Of a stretch of DNA of 64,000 bases, positions 55,407 to 63,906 are shown in pieces. Under the pieces are notes generated by a model, which was not told the origin of the DNA, searched no databases, and saw nothing but the letters and a program-made list of their open reading frames with translations. The stretch comes from a bacterium. GTDB lineage: Bacteria > Planctomycetota > Planctomycetia > Planctomycetales > Planctomycetaceae. The DNA is taken from the NCBI GenBank assembly GCA_016124895.1, contig WGMU01000006.1:62001-126000 (forward strand), given 5' to 3'. The translations under genes and the position numbers were made by a program. Every line of letters starts with the position of its first letter. Position 1 is the first letter of the stretch.

Positions 55407-57473
55407 ATGTCTGCTTTGTCTCCCCTCGCTGTTGCCGATTCTCTCGCTGGGGACCAAACGCCGATGACATCCGTTTCTCCGCTCGACGCGCTGCGGGCGG
55501 TCGACTTTGACGGGACGCTGCATCTGGCGAGTGTGTGGGCGACGCCGCGGTTTGACGTTAACGGGCTGCATGCAGAAGTGCGGCGCGAACTGCTCACCGT
55601 TCTCGATGAGCTGGCTTCACAGAATGAGCCGCGGTCGCCGCTCGGGCGCGTGATTGTTGGCAGCGGCGGGACAGGAAAGACGCATCTGCTGTCGGTGCTG
55701 CGGCGGGAAGCCAGCCAGCGCGGTTGCAGCTTCGTGCTGATTGATATGACGGCCGTCCGTGATTTTCCGGCAACGGTGCTGCAGGGTCTGGTGGATTCGC
55801 TCGGTCGGACCATTGATGGACCGGGTGAAGCGAACGGACCGGAGGCGTCAAGTGAGCAGCAGCCGCAGTATCGAACGCTGCTGGCGCGGCTGCTGAGCAC
55901 GTTCGAGCTGGCTGAACCGGTGTCGCGCAGCATCGAGAAGCTCGAACATTTCAGCCCCGACCGGCTGTTGAGAAACATCGCTCTGCTGCTGACAGAAATG
56001 AGCCGTCGGCATCCGCCCGAGACGATGCAGTTTCAGGATGCGCTGCGGGCACTGATCGCTCTGAACTCGCGCGACCTGCAGGTTTCAACTCTCGGGCTGC
56101 GCTGGTTACAGGCTTCGGAACTCGACACCGACGAGCGACGAATGCTCGGCTTCACGCGGTCGCAGTCTGAACCATTCGAGATCGTGCGCGCCATGTCCTG
56201 GCTGATGAGTCTCTGCGGGCCGACGGTCATTGCGTTCGACCAGCTCGACCCGATCGTCCATCAACTGCAGTTGGCGAATGCTCATGCCGAAGCGGGTGAG
56301 TCACTGCCGCAATCGGTGCTCGCGGCACGGTCGATCGTCGAGCAGATTGCCGGAGGTCTGAGCGCGTTGCGCGACGTAACGCGGCGTACGCTGCTGGTCG
56401 TTTCGTGCGTCGAAGCAACGCTCGACGTTCTGCGACGACACGCCTTGCGGCAGGATCTGGAACGTTTCGAGTCACCGCTGATGCTCGGTTCGCTCCCGGA
56501 CGACGCAGTCGCCCGTTCGGTCGTCGTCCAGCGACTCGGTGACGCGTTCGATCGAACAGGGTTCTCACCGCCCTGGCCGACATGGCCGTTTCGTCCCGAG
56601 CTGTTCGACAATCTGCTGGGGCTCTCGCCTCGCGAGATCCTGCGGCTGTGTGCCGAGCATCGGCGCCGCTGTCTGATACGCGGCCAAGTGGTCGAGCTGT
56701 CGTCGTTCGCTGTCGACGAAGATGCTCATCAGCACGGGAGTTCGCCCGGCGAAGGCGCGAGCGAGTCCGGCGAGCGCGAAGTTTCGATTCCCTTCCGCAA
56801 GCAGGCTCATGAACTGGTTCATGAGTCAATCAGTAAACCTGATGGCGGAAAGTCCGACGGCTCGCCCGTGCCGACTGAACAGCAGATGCTCGATGCTGAG
56901 TTTGACCGCCTGAAGAGCGAGGCCGATCCAGCGAGCCTGCTCGCAAAACTGCACGACGACGAGCGACTCGCCCCGCTGCTGCAGACGGCCTGCCGCTGCC
57001 TGATTCGCGAATGCCGACTGCCGGAAGGCGTCGATGCTTCAGTCGAAACGGACTTCGGCAATCCGAAGCTGCCGCCGCTGCACGCGCGACTGCGTCTGGT
57101 GCAGTCGGGCGACGAAACCGAGCGGCACCTCTGCCTGAGGGCTCTGCAGCGCGACAACGCGACTGCGTTTCAAACGCGACTGAAGTCCGCGCTGACGGCG
57201 TCGGGTATCGCGGCTGATCTCCCGTTTCGCCGACTCGCCATCTTTCGGCGCGGCAGCGTTCCGTCCGGCCCGGCAACGGAACAACTGCTGAACGAATTCC
57301 GCGAAGCAGGCGGCTGGCTGATCTCGTTGAGCGACGACGACCTGCGAACTCTGCAGGCATTGAACCAGCTCGAAACAACCCAATCGCCAGCGTTCGTCGA
57401 CTGGCTGAAACGTCGCGGCCCGGTTTCGTCCCTCGAAGGTTTCCGTGCTCTCACGGCCGACTGGTTCCCGTAA
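55407..57473 (+). CDS. Stand-alone copy of the unknown AAA module
   Basis: The 688-residue protein aligns end to end with module 1 of the preceding ATPase and lacks the HerA part. In an ungapped hand alignment of residues 25-120, 66 of 96 positions match (including Walker A GSGGTGKTHLLS at 85-96). Later blocks also match: SWLMSLCGPTVIAFDQLDPI, RTLLVVSCVEATLDVL, the CRC stretch and the closing LHARLRL region. The ATG at 55407 makes the two N-termini the same length; 55464 is an alternative. The 185-bp gap to the preceding stop allows a shared transcript. It probably arose by duplication and may form a complex with the fused copy. Confidence 0.85.
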   Translation: MSALSPLAVADSLAGDQTPMTSVSPLDALRAVDFDGTLHLASVWATPRFDVNGLHAEVRRELLTVLDELASQNEPRSPLGRVIVGSGGTGKTHLLSVLRREASQRGCSFVLIDMTAVRDFPATVLQGLVDSLGRTIDGPGEANGPEASSEQQPQYRTLLARLLSTFELAEPVSRSIEKLEHFSPDRLLRNIALLLTEMSRRHPPETMQFQDALRALIALNSRDLQVSTLGLRWLQASELDTDERRMLGFTRSQSEPFEIVRAMSWLMSLCGPTVIAFDQLDPIVHQLQLANAHAEAGESLPQSVLAARSIVEQIAGGLSALRDVTRRTLLVVSCVEATLDVLRRHALRQDLERFESPLMLGSLPDDAVARSVVVQRLGDAFDRTGFSPPWPTWPFRPELFDNLLGLSPREILRLCAEHRRRCLIRGQVVELSSFAVDEDAHQHGSSPGEGASESGEREVSIPFRKQAHELVHESISKPDGGKSDGSPVPTEQQMLDAEFDRLKSEADPASLLAKLHDDERLAPLLQTACRCLIRECRLPEGVDASVETDFGNPKLPPLHARLRLVQSGDETERHLCLRALQRDNATAFQTRLKSALTASGIAADLPFRRLAIFRRGSVPSGPATEQLLNEFREAGGWLISLSDDDLRTLQALNQLETTQSPAFVDWLKRRGPVSSLEGFRALTADWFP

Positions 57474-57617
57474 ATCGTGGCGGCCGGATCGCGTCACGGT
57501 GCCCGGCAGCCCGGACGGCCCGGCAAACTTGAAGGCCGGAAGTCACTCGATATACTGCTCCGCTTCTCTCTGGTCCATTTTCCGGCTGGGCTCAGCCGAT
57601 GTTGAGGAAAGTCAGTC

Positions 57618-57878
57618 ATGTCAAGAGTTTGCGACGTTTGCGGTAAGGGCGCTGGCCGCGGAAATAAAAAGGTCGAACGCGGTAAGGCCAAGTATCTGGG
57701 CGGCAACGGCCGCAAGACAACGGGCATTACGAAGCGGTATTTCTACCCGAATCTGCAGCACGTCCGCGTGCAGACTCCGGAAGGCGCCCGGCAGCAGAAG
57801 GTCTGCACCAACTGCATCCGGTCCGGTCGAATTCAGAAGGCCGTCGTTCGCGAAGCCTTTACGATCGACGCCAACTGA
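57618..57878 (+). CDS. rpmB: 50S ribosomal protein bL28, zinc-ribbon form
   Basis: The 86-residue protein has Cys-5, Cys-8, Cys-63 and Cys-66 (CDVC and CTNC), forming a zinc-binding C+ variant of bL28. The core text TKRYFYPNLQHVRVQTPEG matches L28. It is a large-subunit ribosomal protein. The start ATG at 57618 gives MSRVC, the normal opening. It is followed by an intrinsic terminator at 57937-57998, so it is not a firm operon member with gatC. Confidence 0.93.
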   Translation: MSRVCDVCGKGAGRGNKKVERGKAKYLGGNGRKTTGITKRYFYPNLQHVRVQTPEGARQQKVCTNCIRSGRIQKAVVREAFTIDAN

Positions 57879-57936
57879 TCTGTTCAGTGGCTCTGAGCGA
57901 GTCGCTTTTCGCGAGCCGCCGACAGCGAATCCAAAT

Positions 57937-57998
57937 CAGAGGGTGAAGTTCTGATCGAGCCGGGTTGCTCGATGGGAGCTTCACCCTCTGGTCGTTTT
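57937..57998 (+). terminator. Intrinsic terminator after rpmB
   Basis: The 12-bp outer stem (CAGAGGGTGAAG at 57937-57948 with CTTCACCCTCTG at 57979-57990) and the inner stem ATCGAGC/GCTCGAT are followed by GTCGTTTT. It lies about 60 bp past the rpmB stop and 30 bp before gatC. Confidence 0.75.
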
Positions 57999-58026
57999 CA
58001 GACAGAAGTCCGACGAGGTTGTCGCG

Positions 58027-58323
58027 ATGGTCGAACTCAGTAACGAAGACGTTCGCAAGGTTGCCAGTCTGGCCCGGCTGAAGCTCAGCGACGCGGAGAT
58101 CGAGCACTTCGCTCAGCAGCTTGGCGGCGTCCTGCAGTATGTGCATGTGCTCGACGAGCTGGATGTGTCGGACATCGAACCGATGGCGCACGCAGTCGAC
58201 ATATCCAACGTGCTGCGCGACGACGAGACGACTCCGAGCCTGCCACGGGAGGATGCTCTGGCCAACGCTCCGAAAACCGACGGCCGCTACTTCCTGGTAC
58301 CGCAGATTCTGGAAAACGCGTAA
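58027..58323 (+). CDS. gatC: Aspartyl/glutamyl-tRNA amidotransferase subunit C
   Basis: The 98-residue GatC (MVELSNEDVRKVASLARLKL, VLQYVHVLDELDVSDIEPMA) stabilises GatA and bridges it to GatB. The GatCAB complex converts misacylated Glu-tRNA(Gln) and Asp-tRNA(Asn) to Gln- and Asn-tRNA. It opens the gatC-gatA-gatB set, in the usual order; the gap to gatA is 57 bp. Confidence 0.95.
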   Translation: MVELSNEDVRKVASLARLKLSDAEIEHFAQQLGGVLQYVHVLDELDVSDIEPMAHAVDISNVLRDDETTPSLPREDALANAPKTDGRYFLVPQILENA

Positions 58324-58380
58324 CGAGCGAGCAGAGAGCAGCCAGCAGGGAACCGCGACTACCCAGACGGGGAAATCAGA

Positions 58381-59847
58381 ATGCAACTTTCCGGAGCGAC
58401 CGCTTCTCAGCTTCTGGAAGCAATGGACAGCGGCGAGATGACCGCCGCCGACATCGTGCGGGCGCATCTTGATGCGATCGCCTCGCTGGACGAATCCGTT
58501 GGAACGTTTCTGTCAGTCGATGCCGAAGCCGCTCTGACGCAGGCTGCTGAGGTTGATCGAAAGCGTGCCGCCGGTGAGCCGCTGGGGCCGCTCGCCGGAC
58601 TGCCGGTCGCCGTTAAAGACAACATCTGCACTCGGGGCCGGGCGACGACCTGCGCCAGTCGGATGCTGGAAAACTTCGTTCCGCCATACGACGCGCACAT
58701 CGTCGAACGATTGAACTCAGCCGACGCAGTCATCATCGGCAAGACGAACCTCGACGAATTTGCGATGGGTTCGTCGACCGAGAACTCGGCACTCAAAGTC
58801 ACTCGCAATCCGTGGAACGTTGACTGCACGCCCGGCGGGTCGAGTGGCGGGTCGGCGGCAGCGGTTGCGGCGGCGCTGGCACCGCTGGCCATCGGCAGCG
58901 ACACCGGCGGTTCGATCCGACAACCGGCGTCGTTCTGCGGGGTGGTTGGAATGAAGCCGACTTATGGTCGCGTGTCGCGTTACGGGCTGGTGGCGTTTGC
59001 AAGTTCGCTCGACCAGATCGGCCCGTTTGCAAACGACGTCGCCGGCGCCGCGCTGCTGCTCGAAAGGCTGGCCGGACACGACGCCCGCGATTCAACGAGC
59101 GTCGACTGCCCCGTGCCGGCTTACTCGCAAAGCGTCGATCAACCGCTCGAAGGTCTGCGCGTCGGTGTGGTGCAGGAATATCTTGGCGAGGGAACTGACG
59201 ACGATGTTCGGTCCGCGATTGAAACGGCGATCGCGGTTTATCGATCGCAGGGAGCCGAGATCGTCGACATCTCGCTGCCGCACACGAAGTACGCGGTTGC
59301 CACTTACTACCTCATTGCGTGCTCGGAGGCGTCAAGCAATCTCGCGCGGTACGACGGCATCCATTACGGACATCGGGCCGAGCAGTTCGAGAGTCTTGTC
59401 GACCTGTACGCGGCCAGTCGCGAGGAAGGCTTCGGCGACGAAGTCAAACGGCGGATCATGCTCGGCGTCTATGCGCTCTCGGAAGGCTACAGCGATCAGT
59501 ACTACGTGAAGGCGCTGAAGGTTCGCCGTCTGATCCGCAACGACTTCGACGCCGCGTTTCAGAACGTCGACGTGATCGTCGGCCCGACGTTTCCGACGCC
59601 CGCGTTCAGAATCGGGGAACTGGTCGACGACCCGCTGCAGATGTACCTGTCAGATATCTGCACGATTGGAGCCAATCTGGCCGGCATTCCGGGAATCTCG
59701 ATTCCCTGTGGGATCAGCGCGTCGGGCCTGCCGATCGGGTTGCAGCTTCTGGCCGGTCCGTTTGAAGAAGAGAAGCTGCTGCGAGCGGCCCGGATGTTCG
59801 AGCGGGAAACCGACTGGCACACACGCCGCCCGTCGCTGAGCCAGTAA
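58381..59847 (+). CDS. gatA: Aspartyl/glutamyl-tRNA amidotransferase subunit A
   Basis: The 488-residue amidase-signature protein releases ammonia from glutamine. The Ser-cisSer-Lys triad sits in LPVAVKDNICTRG (Lys), PGGSSGGSAAAV (Ser) and SDTGGSIRQP (Ser). Length, order and start (MQLSGATASQLLEAMDSGEM) are normal. It is followed by a palindromic element at 59852-59926, then gatB. Confidence 0.97.
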   Translation: MQLSGATASQLLEAMDSGEMTAADIVRAHLDAIASLDESVGTFLSVDAEAALTQAAEVDRKRAAGEPLGPLAGLPVAVKDNICTRGRATTCASRMLENFVPPYDAHIVERLNSADAVIIGKTNLDEFAMGSSTENSALKVTRNPWNVDCTPGGSSGGSAAAVAAALAPLAIGSDTGGSIRQPASFCGVVGMKPTYGRVSRYGLVAFASSLDQIGPFANDVAGAALLLERLAGHDARDSTSVDCPVPAYSQSVDQPLEGLRVGVVQEYLGEGTDDDVRSAIETAIAVYRSQGAEIVDISLPHTKYAVATYYLIACSEASSNLARYDGIHYGHRAEQFESLVDLYAASREEGFGDEVKRRIMLGVYALSEGYSDQYYVKALKVRRLIRNDFDAAFQNVDVIVGPTFPTPAFRIGELVDDPLQMYLSDICTIGANLAGIPGISIPCGISASGLPIGLQLLAGPFEEEKLLRAARMFERETDWHTRRPSLSQ

Positions 59848-59851
59848 CTTC

Positions 59852-59926
59852 GTTTAACGCCCAGCCGCAGGCGCCGGCCACCAGAACAGGTGCAAGTCGA
59901 GGGTCGCCGGCGCTTGGTCGTTAAAC
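59852..59926. repeat. Palindromic element of the TTTAAC-CAGCCGCA family between gatA and gatB
   Basis: GTTTAACG (59852-59859) pairs with CGTTAAAC (59919-59926), and GGCGCCGG with CCGGCGC further in. The sequence GCCCAGCCGCAGGCGCCGGC links it to 45082-45181 and 9840-9869. It begins 4 bp after the gatA stop and may affect gatA/gatB stoichiometry as an mRNA hairpin. Confidence 0.75.
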
Positions 59927-59987
59927 AGGCACTGCCGATCTGGATAACCAGGAAACATCGAACTCCGATTTCGGAGACCAGCGAGTC

Positions 59988-61481
59988 ATGGAATACACAA
60001 CGGTTATCGGCCTCGAAGTCCACGTGCAGCTTCTGACGAAGTCGAAGCTGTTCTGCGGTTGTGAAAATCTTTTCAACCCGGACAATCCGAATGTTCAGAC
60101 GTGTCCGGTGTGCCTCGGTCTGCCCGGCGCACTGCCGGTGATGAACCGCGAGGCGTTTCGCCTCTCGCTGAAAACGTCGCTGGCGCTAAACCTGCAGATC
60201 GCTCAGTCGTCGAAGTGGGACCGCAAGCAGTATTACTACCCGGACCTGCCGAAGGCTTATCAGATCAGCCAGTACGACCTGCCTTACAGTTCGGAAGGCT
60301 GCGTCGAGATCACCGTGCCGTCGACCGGCAAAACGCGACGCGTCGGCCTGTTCCGGGCTCACCTGGAAGAAGACGCTGGCAAGAACATTCACGATGAGTC
60401 AGGCCGAGGCGGAGACAGCCAGGTCGACCTGAACCGTTGCGGGACGCCACTGCTGGAGATCGTCAGTAAGCCGGATATCCGCTCGGCCGAGGAAGCCCGC
60501 GTGTTCCTCGAAGAGCTGCGTCTGCTGCTGTGGTACATCGAAGTGTCTGACTGCAACATGCAGGAGGGGTCGCTGCGCTGCGACGCCAACGTCAACCTGC
60601 ATGTGCAGCACAACGGCGAAACCGTCGCGACGCCGATCGTCGAGATCAAGAACCTGAACAGCTTCCGCGGCGTCGAAGCGGCTCTCGAATACGAGATCAG
60701 ACAACAGGCAAAGAAGTTTGAAGCTGACCCCGAGGGCTACCGCATCGGCAAGGTCCCGAAGGCGACACACGGCTGGAACGCGGACCGTGGCGTGACGTTC
60801 GAGCAGCGAGGCAAGGAAGAGGCCGCTGACTATCGCTACTTCCCCGATCCGGACCTCTGCCCGGTCACGGTCTCCGACGACGAGATCGCCGAAATCCGTG
60901 CAACCCTGTGCGAGTTCCCCGCATCGCGTCGGCATCGCTACGTCAGCAAACTTGGCCTGTCCGACGACGTCGCCGGAGTCATCATCGACCAGGGCCGCCG
61001 ATACGCCGACTACTTTGAGGCCGTCGCCAGTGAGTGCGGCGACGGCAAACAGGCGGCCAACTGGATGACACAGGACGTGCAGCGCGAACTCAACGAGCGT
61101 AAGGTCGAGATCACCGAGTTCTCAATCCCGGCCGCGGTACTCGGCACGCTGCTCAAGCAGATCGTCGCTGGCGAAATCACGGTCAAGAGCGGACGTGAGG
61201 TCTTCATCGTTCTTCTGACGGAAGGCGACGACGGCAGCGAACTCGAAACATCACGCGTCAACGAGATCATTGCTGAAAAAGGACTGAAGGTTGAGCAGGA
61301 CACGGGTAAGATCGAATCGATCATCGATACCGTCGTCACCCGCAACGAGAAAGCTGCCGAGGACGTCCGCGCCGGCAAGCTGCAGGCGGTCGGGCCGCTG
61401 ATCGGTCAGGTCATGCGCGAACTCAAAGGCGCCGACGCGTCAGCCGTCCGCCAGATGATTATCGACCGGCTGACGAAGTAG
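59988..61481 (+). CDS. gatB: Aspartyl/glutamyl-tRNA amidotransferase subunit B
   Basis: The 497-residue GatB phosphorylates the misacylated tRNA and receives ammonia from GatA. It has [34 protein letters not shown] and [18 protein letters not shown], and a C-terminal Yqey/tRNA-binding tail ([20 protein letters not shown]). The start ATG at 59988 ([15 protein letters not shown]) is normal. It completes the amidotransferase set and is convergent with the metallophosphoesterase gene. Confidence 0.97.
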   Translation: MEYTTVIGLEVHVQLLTKSKLFCGCENLFNPDNPNVQTCPVCLGLPGALPVMNREAFRLSLKTSLALNLQIAQSSKWDRKQYYYPDLPKAYQISQYDLPYSSEGCVEITVPSTGKTRRVGLFRAHLEEDAGKNIHDESGRGGDSQVDLNRCGTPLLEIVSKPDIRSAEEARVFLEELRLLLWYIEVSDCNMQEGSLRCDANVNLHVQHNGETVATPIVEIKNLNSFRGVEAALEYEIRQQAKKFEADPEGYRIGKVPKATHGWNADRGVTFEQRGKEEAADYRYFPDPDLCPVTVSDDEIAEIRATLCEFPASRRHRYVSKLGLSDDVAGVIIDQGRRYADYFEAVASECGDGKQAANWMTQDVQRELNERKVEITEFSIPAAVLGTLLKQIVAGEITVKSGREVFIVLLTEGDDGSELETSRVNEIIAEKGLKVEQDTGKIESIIDTVVTRNEKAAEDVRAGKLQAVGPLIGQVMRELKGADASAVRQMIIDRLTK

Positions 61482-61532
61482 CGACACGCAGCAGTCGAAG
61501 TATCGGCGTTCCAATCGTTCTGATGGTACTTC

Positions 61533-62429
61533 CTACGAGTTGACGACTTCCGCACTTTCCACAACGGCGGCAGCCTGCTGGACGTCGTGTTCGAACTGAT
61601 GACCAGGTCGCGGAAAGGTGTGCTGGCTGAACGGTGTGAAGCCACGTTCCTCGTCGAAGTAGACGTAGTGCGTGATCCGGTGCGACGTGGCCGTGATTTC
61701 GACCAGGTTAAACGAATTCTTTTCGCGCTCGCGACCGCGGCCCCGCCGTGAAGTGGATGTTCCACACTGCACAATGATAATGCCGCGTTCACGGTCCGTG
61801 CCGGGAAAGAAGTCCAGCGAGTTGCCGATGTAGGCTCGGTGCAGGTGACCTCCGAGGATCATTTCAACACCGAGCTCCACGAACCGGTCAATTGCCCGCC
61901 GAGCCTTAGGCATCGTCCAGTCGTGCAGATAGTCTGGTGCCGGGGCGAAGTGGTGATGTGCGACAACGATGCGCGCGGCATCGGGTGGTGCGCTCCGCAG
62001 AGCCTCGCTGCACAGGTCGAGCTGCCAGCGGTGGATGCGACCGTTCGTGATATTGCGATAGGGCGAGGACGTATCGAGCCCGACGATCACCGCCCCGTCC
62101 ACGCGCAGCACCGGGTTCAGTTCCTCGCTGATGTGACGGCGGTATAGCTCATGCGGTTTGAGCATCCGCTCCGCCACGCGGTACAGCGGCACGTCGTGAT
62201 TGCCCGGTACGACGAGTTGCGGAACCGGCGGTAGTTGTTTCAGAAACTGAGCCGCGTCGATGAACTGCTGCGGTTTCGCTCGCTGCGTAAAGTCGCCGCT
62301 GACAACGACGACATCCGGTGAAAGCTGATCGGCCATTTCCTGTAGAGCGCGGCCAACTTTTGGCAGGAAAGGAGGGCCGAAGTGGAGGTCTGAAAGATGC
62401 AGAATTCGCAGTGACTGATTTCCGGTCAT
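61533..62429 (-). CDS. Calcineurin-type metallophosphoesterase
   Basis: The ATG at 62429 (MTGNQSLRILHLSDLHFGPP) begins immediately before the first metal motif; the longer frame to 62609 has no homology. The 298-residue protein has all the di-metal motifs: DLHFG, SGDFTQRA, PGNHDVPLYR, VAHHHFAPAPDYL and GGHLHRAYI. It resembles the 3',5'-cyclic-AMP phosphodiesterase/CpdA branch (class III), which hydrolyses phosphoesters with two metals in the cytosol. The natural substrate is unknown. Confidence 0.92.
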   Translation of the reverse strand: MTGNQSLRILHLSDLHFGPPFLPKVGRALQEMADQLSPDVVVVSGDFTQRAKPQQFIDAAQFLKQLPPVPQLVVPGNHDVPLYRVAERMLKPHELYRRHISEELNPVLRVDGAVIVGLDTSSPYRNITNGRIHRWQLDLCSEALRSAPPDAARIVVAHHHFAPAPDYLHDWTMPKARRAIDRFVELGVEMILGGHLHRAYIGNSLDFFPGTDRERGIIIVQCGTSTSRRGRGREREKNSFNLVEITATSHRITHYVYFDEERGFTPFSQHTFPRPGHQFEHDVQQAAAVVESAEVVNS

Positions 62430-62798
62430 GATTCTGTCCGCCTGAAGAGACTCAGAGCTACCGGCGGAAGGACATGCCAACTCCACCGGGAACACACCGT
62501 AGTGTGCAGCGGCTGTGCCATTTGGCGTGGAAGCAGAAAAATCGAGCGGACCGACGATCCCGCGTGGGCAAGTCCAGCTTTCGTGATCTGACGCAACAGA
62601 CAGAACCACGCACAGTCGCGGAAGCCTTACGAAGCCGTATCAAAGAAGCATCACTTCAGCAGACCAGCCACCAGTGTAGCCATTGCGGACTGGCTTTACG
62701 TATTGAATTCGCCCAGTGCGACTGCCGGCTCGCCCGGCAGTGCAGTGGACGCTGAACATTGCTGAGCGAGCCAGCAGTGGCACGCTGGAGATCCTGTG
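62430..62798. other. Intergenic region with a small CTGCCGG palindrome
   Basis: These 369 bases lie upstream of the metallophosphoesterase and past the end of the isomerase gene. ACTGCCGG (62721-62728) pairs with CCGGCAGT (62734-62741) and the flanks repeat CAGTG. The text around 62757-62785 (CATTGCTGAGCGAGCCAGCA) resembles other small palindromes seen in this genome. No gene is supported. Confidence 0.45.
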
Positions 62799-63620
62799 TT
62801 ATCCCAGCAGGTCTGCGTCCTGCAGAAGATGCCTGGTCGACTCGTAGGCTTCGGCGACCCACTGTTCGATTTTGTCAGGCTCGGGGGAGTATTCGAGTTC
62901 GATGGAGATGGCTCCGTCGATAGCGAGGTCTTTGATTTCGCGGAGGTAGGGAGCGAAGTTGACGACGCCTCGGCCGGGGGGGAGGTCGCCGTGGACTTTG
63001 CCGTCGCAGTCGGAAATGTGGACGTGGATTGCTTTGTTCTTCAGGCGGCGGAGTTCCTCGGGAGCGACATCGGCCAGCAGCAGGTGCGAGACGTCAATGT
63101 TCGCCTGCAGCGCCGGATGATCAACGTCATCAATGAACTGCACCATGCGCGAGACATTGTTCAGCAGGGAGAGTGGGAACGGTTCCAGTTCGAGGGCGAT
63201 CTGCACGCCCAGCTTCTCGGCGTACTCGGCGAGTTTGCGGCAGTTGGCGACGCCCGTCTGCCACTGCTCGGCAGGCGGGATGACTTCCTGGTTCCAGATG
63301 TACTCGCCCAGCACCAGAAGCAGGTTCTGCGCTTCGTACTCGTAGACCAGATCGAGAAACGCCTTGCAGCGGTCCATGTGAAACCTCTGGACGCTGGGGT
63401 TGAAGTCGATCAGCCCGACGGCGACGCAGCAGATCGAGACGATGGGCAGGCCGTGCCGATCGCACTCACGCTTGATCAGACGCCGCTCGCGCACGTCGAT
63501 GTCCAGCGGGTCAGTGAAGATATCGATCGAATCAAAGCCCAGTTCCTTCGTCTTCTGAATACCCCAGGCGGTGTCGCGGCCGGCCTGAGCCCATGCGGAA
63601 TTGATCAACCCGAGTTTCAT
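62799..63620 (-). CDS. Sugar-phosphate isomerase/epimerase (xylose-isomerase-like TIM barrel)
   Basis: The 273-residue AP-endonuclease-2/TIM-barrel family protein begins MKLGLINSAWAQAGRDTAWG. Metal-binding residues are expected in IALELEPFPL (Glu), ANIDVSHLLL (Asp/His), AIHVHISDCDG (His) and ISIELEYSPEPD (Glu). Members isomerise or epimerise sugars such as myo-inositol derivatives or ketohexoses in the cytosol. No neighbour names the substrate; oxidoreductases of the Gfo/Idh/MocA type, common partners, are elsewhere in the window. The ATG at 63620 has AAGGAGCTGCC upstream, a good ribosome-binding site. Confidence 0.9.
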   Translation of the reverse strand: MKLGLINSAWAQAGRDTAWGIQKTKELGFDSIDIFTDPLDIDVRERRLIKRECDRHGLPIVSICCVAVGLIDFNPSVQRFHMDRCKAFLDLVYEYEAQNLLLVLGEYIWNQEVIPPAEQWQTGVANCRKLAEYAEKLGVQIALELEPFPLSLLNNVSRMVQFIDDVDHPALQANIDVSHLLLADVAPEELRRLKNKAIHVHISDCDGKVHGDLPPGRGVVNFAPYLREIKDLAIDGAISIELEYSPEPDKIEQWVAEAYESTRHLLQDADLLG

Positions 63621-63906
63621 GGCAGCTCCTTTGGTAACAGAATCGTCAACAGGCCAGGATAATCGCTGATCGCTCTGGGAGCGAAGCGGCAGACGGACAT
63701 TTCACGGTCCGGTGTTCAGTTTTCAGAGAAGCAGAAATCTCTGCGGCGACCGCGGGAATCACTCGGGCTGGCTGGCGCTGCGGGGTGTGGTTTGCCGAAA
63801 AACTGATGAGCGATTCGTGAAGAAGCCGGCGAGCGGGCGGGCTGTGTCTCGACCTGGTCGACGAGTTGCTTCACGGCTGGTACAACGGCAGCAGGGACGC
63901 GGCTGG

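Noticed and set aside
49455-57473. BREX, DISARM or conjugation module
   Set aside because: The HerA-like ATPase and the AAA module suggested these, but no methyltransferase, PglZ phosphatase, relaxase, or VirB/T4SS gene is in the window.
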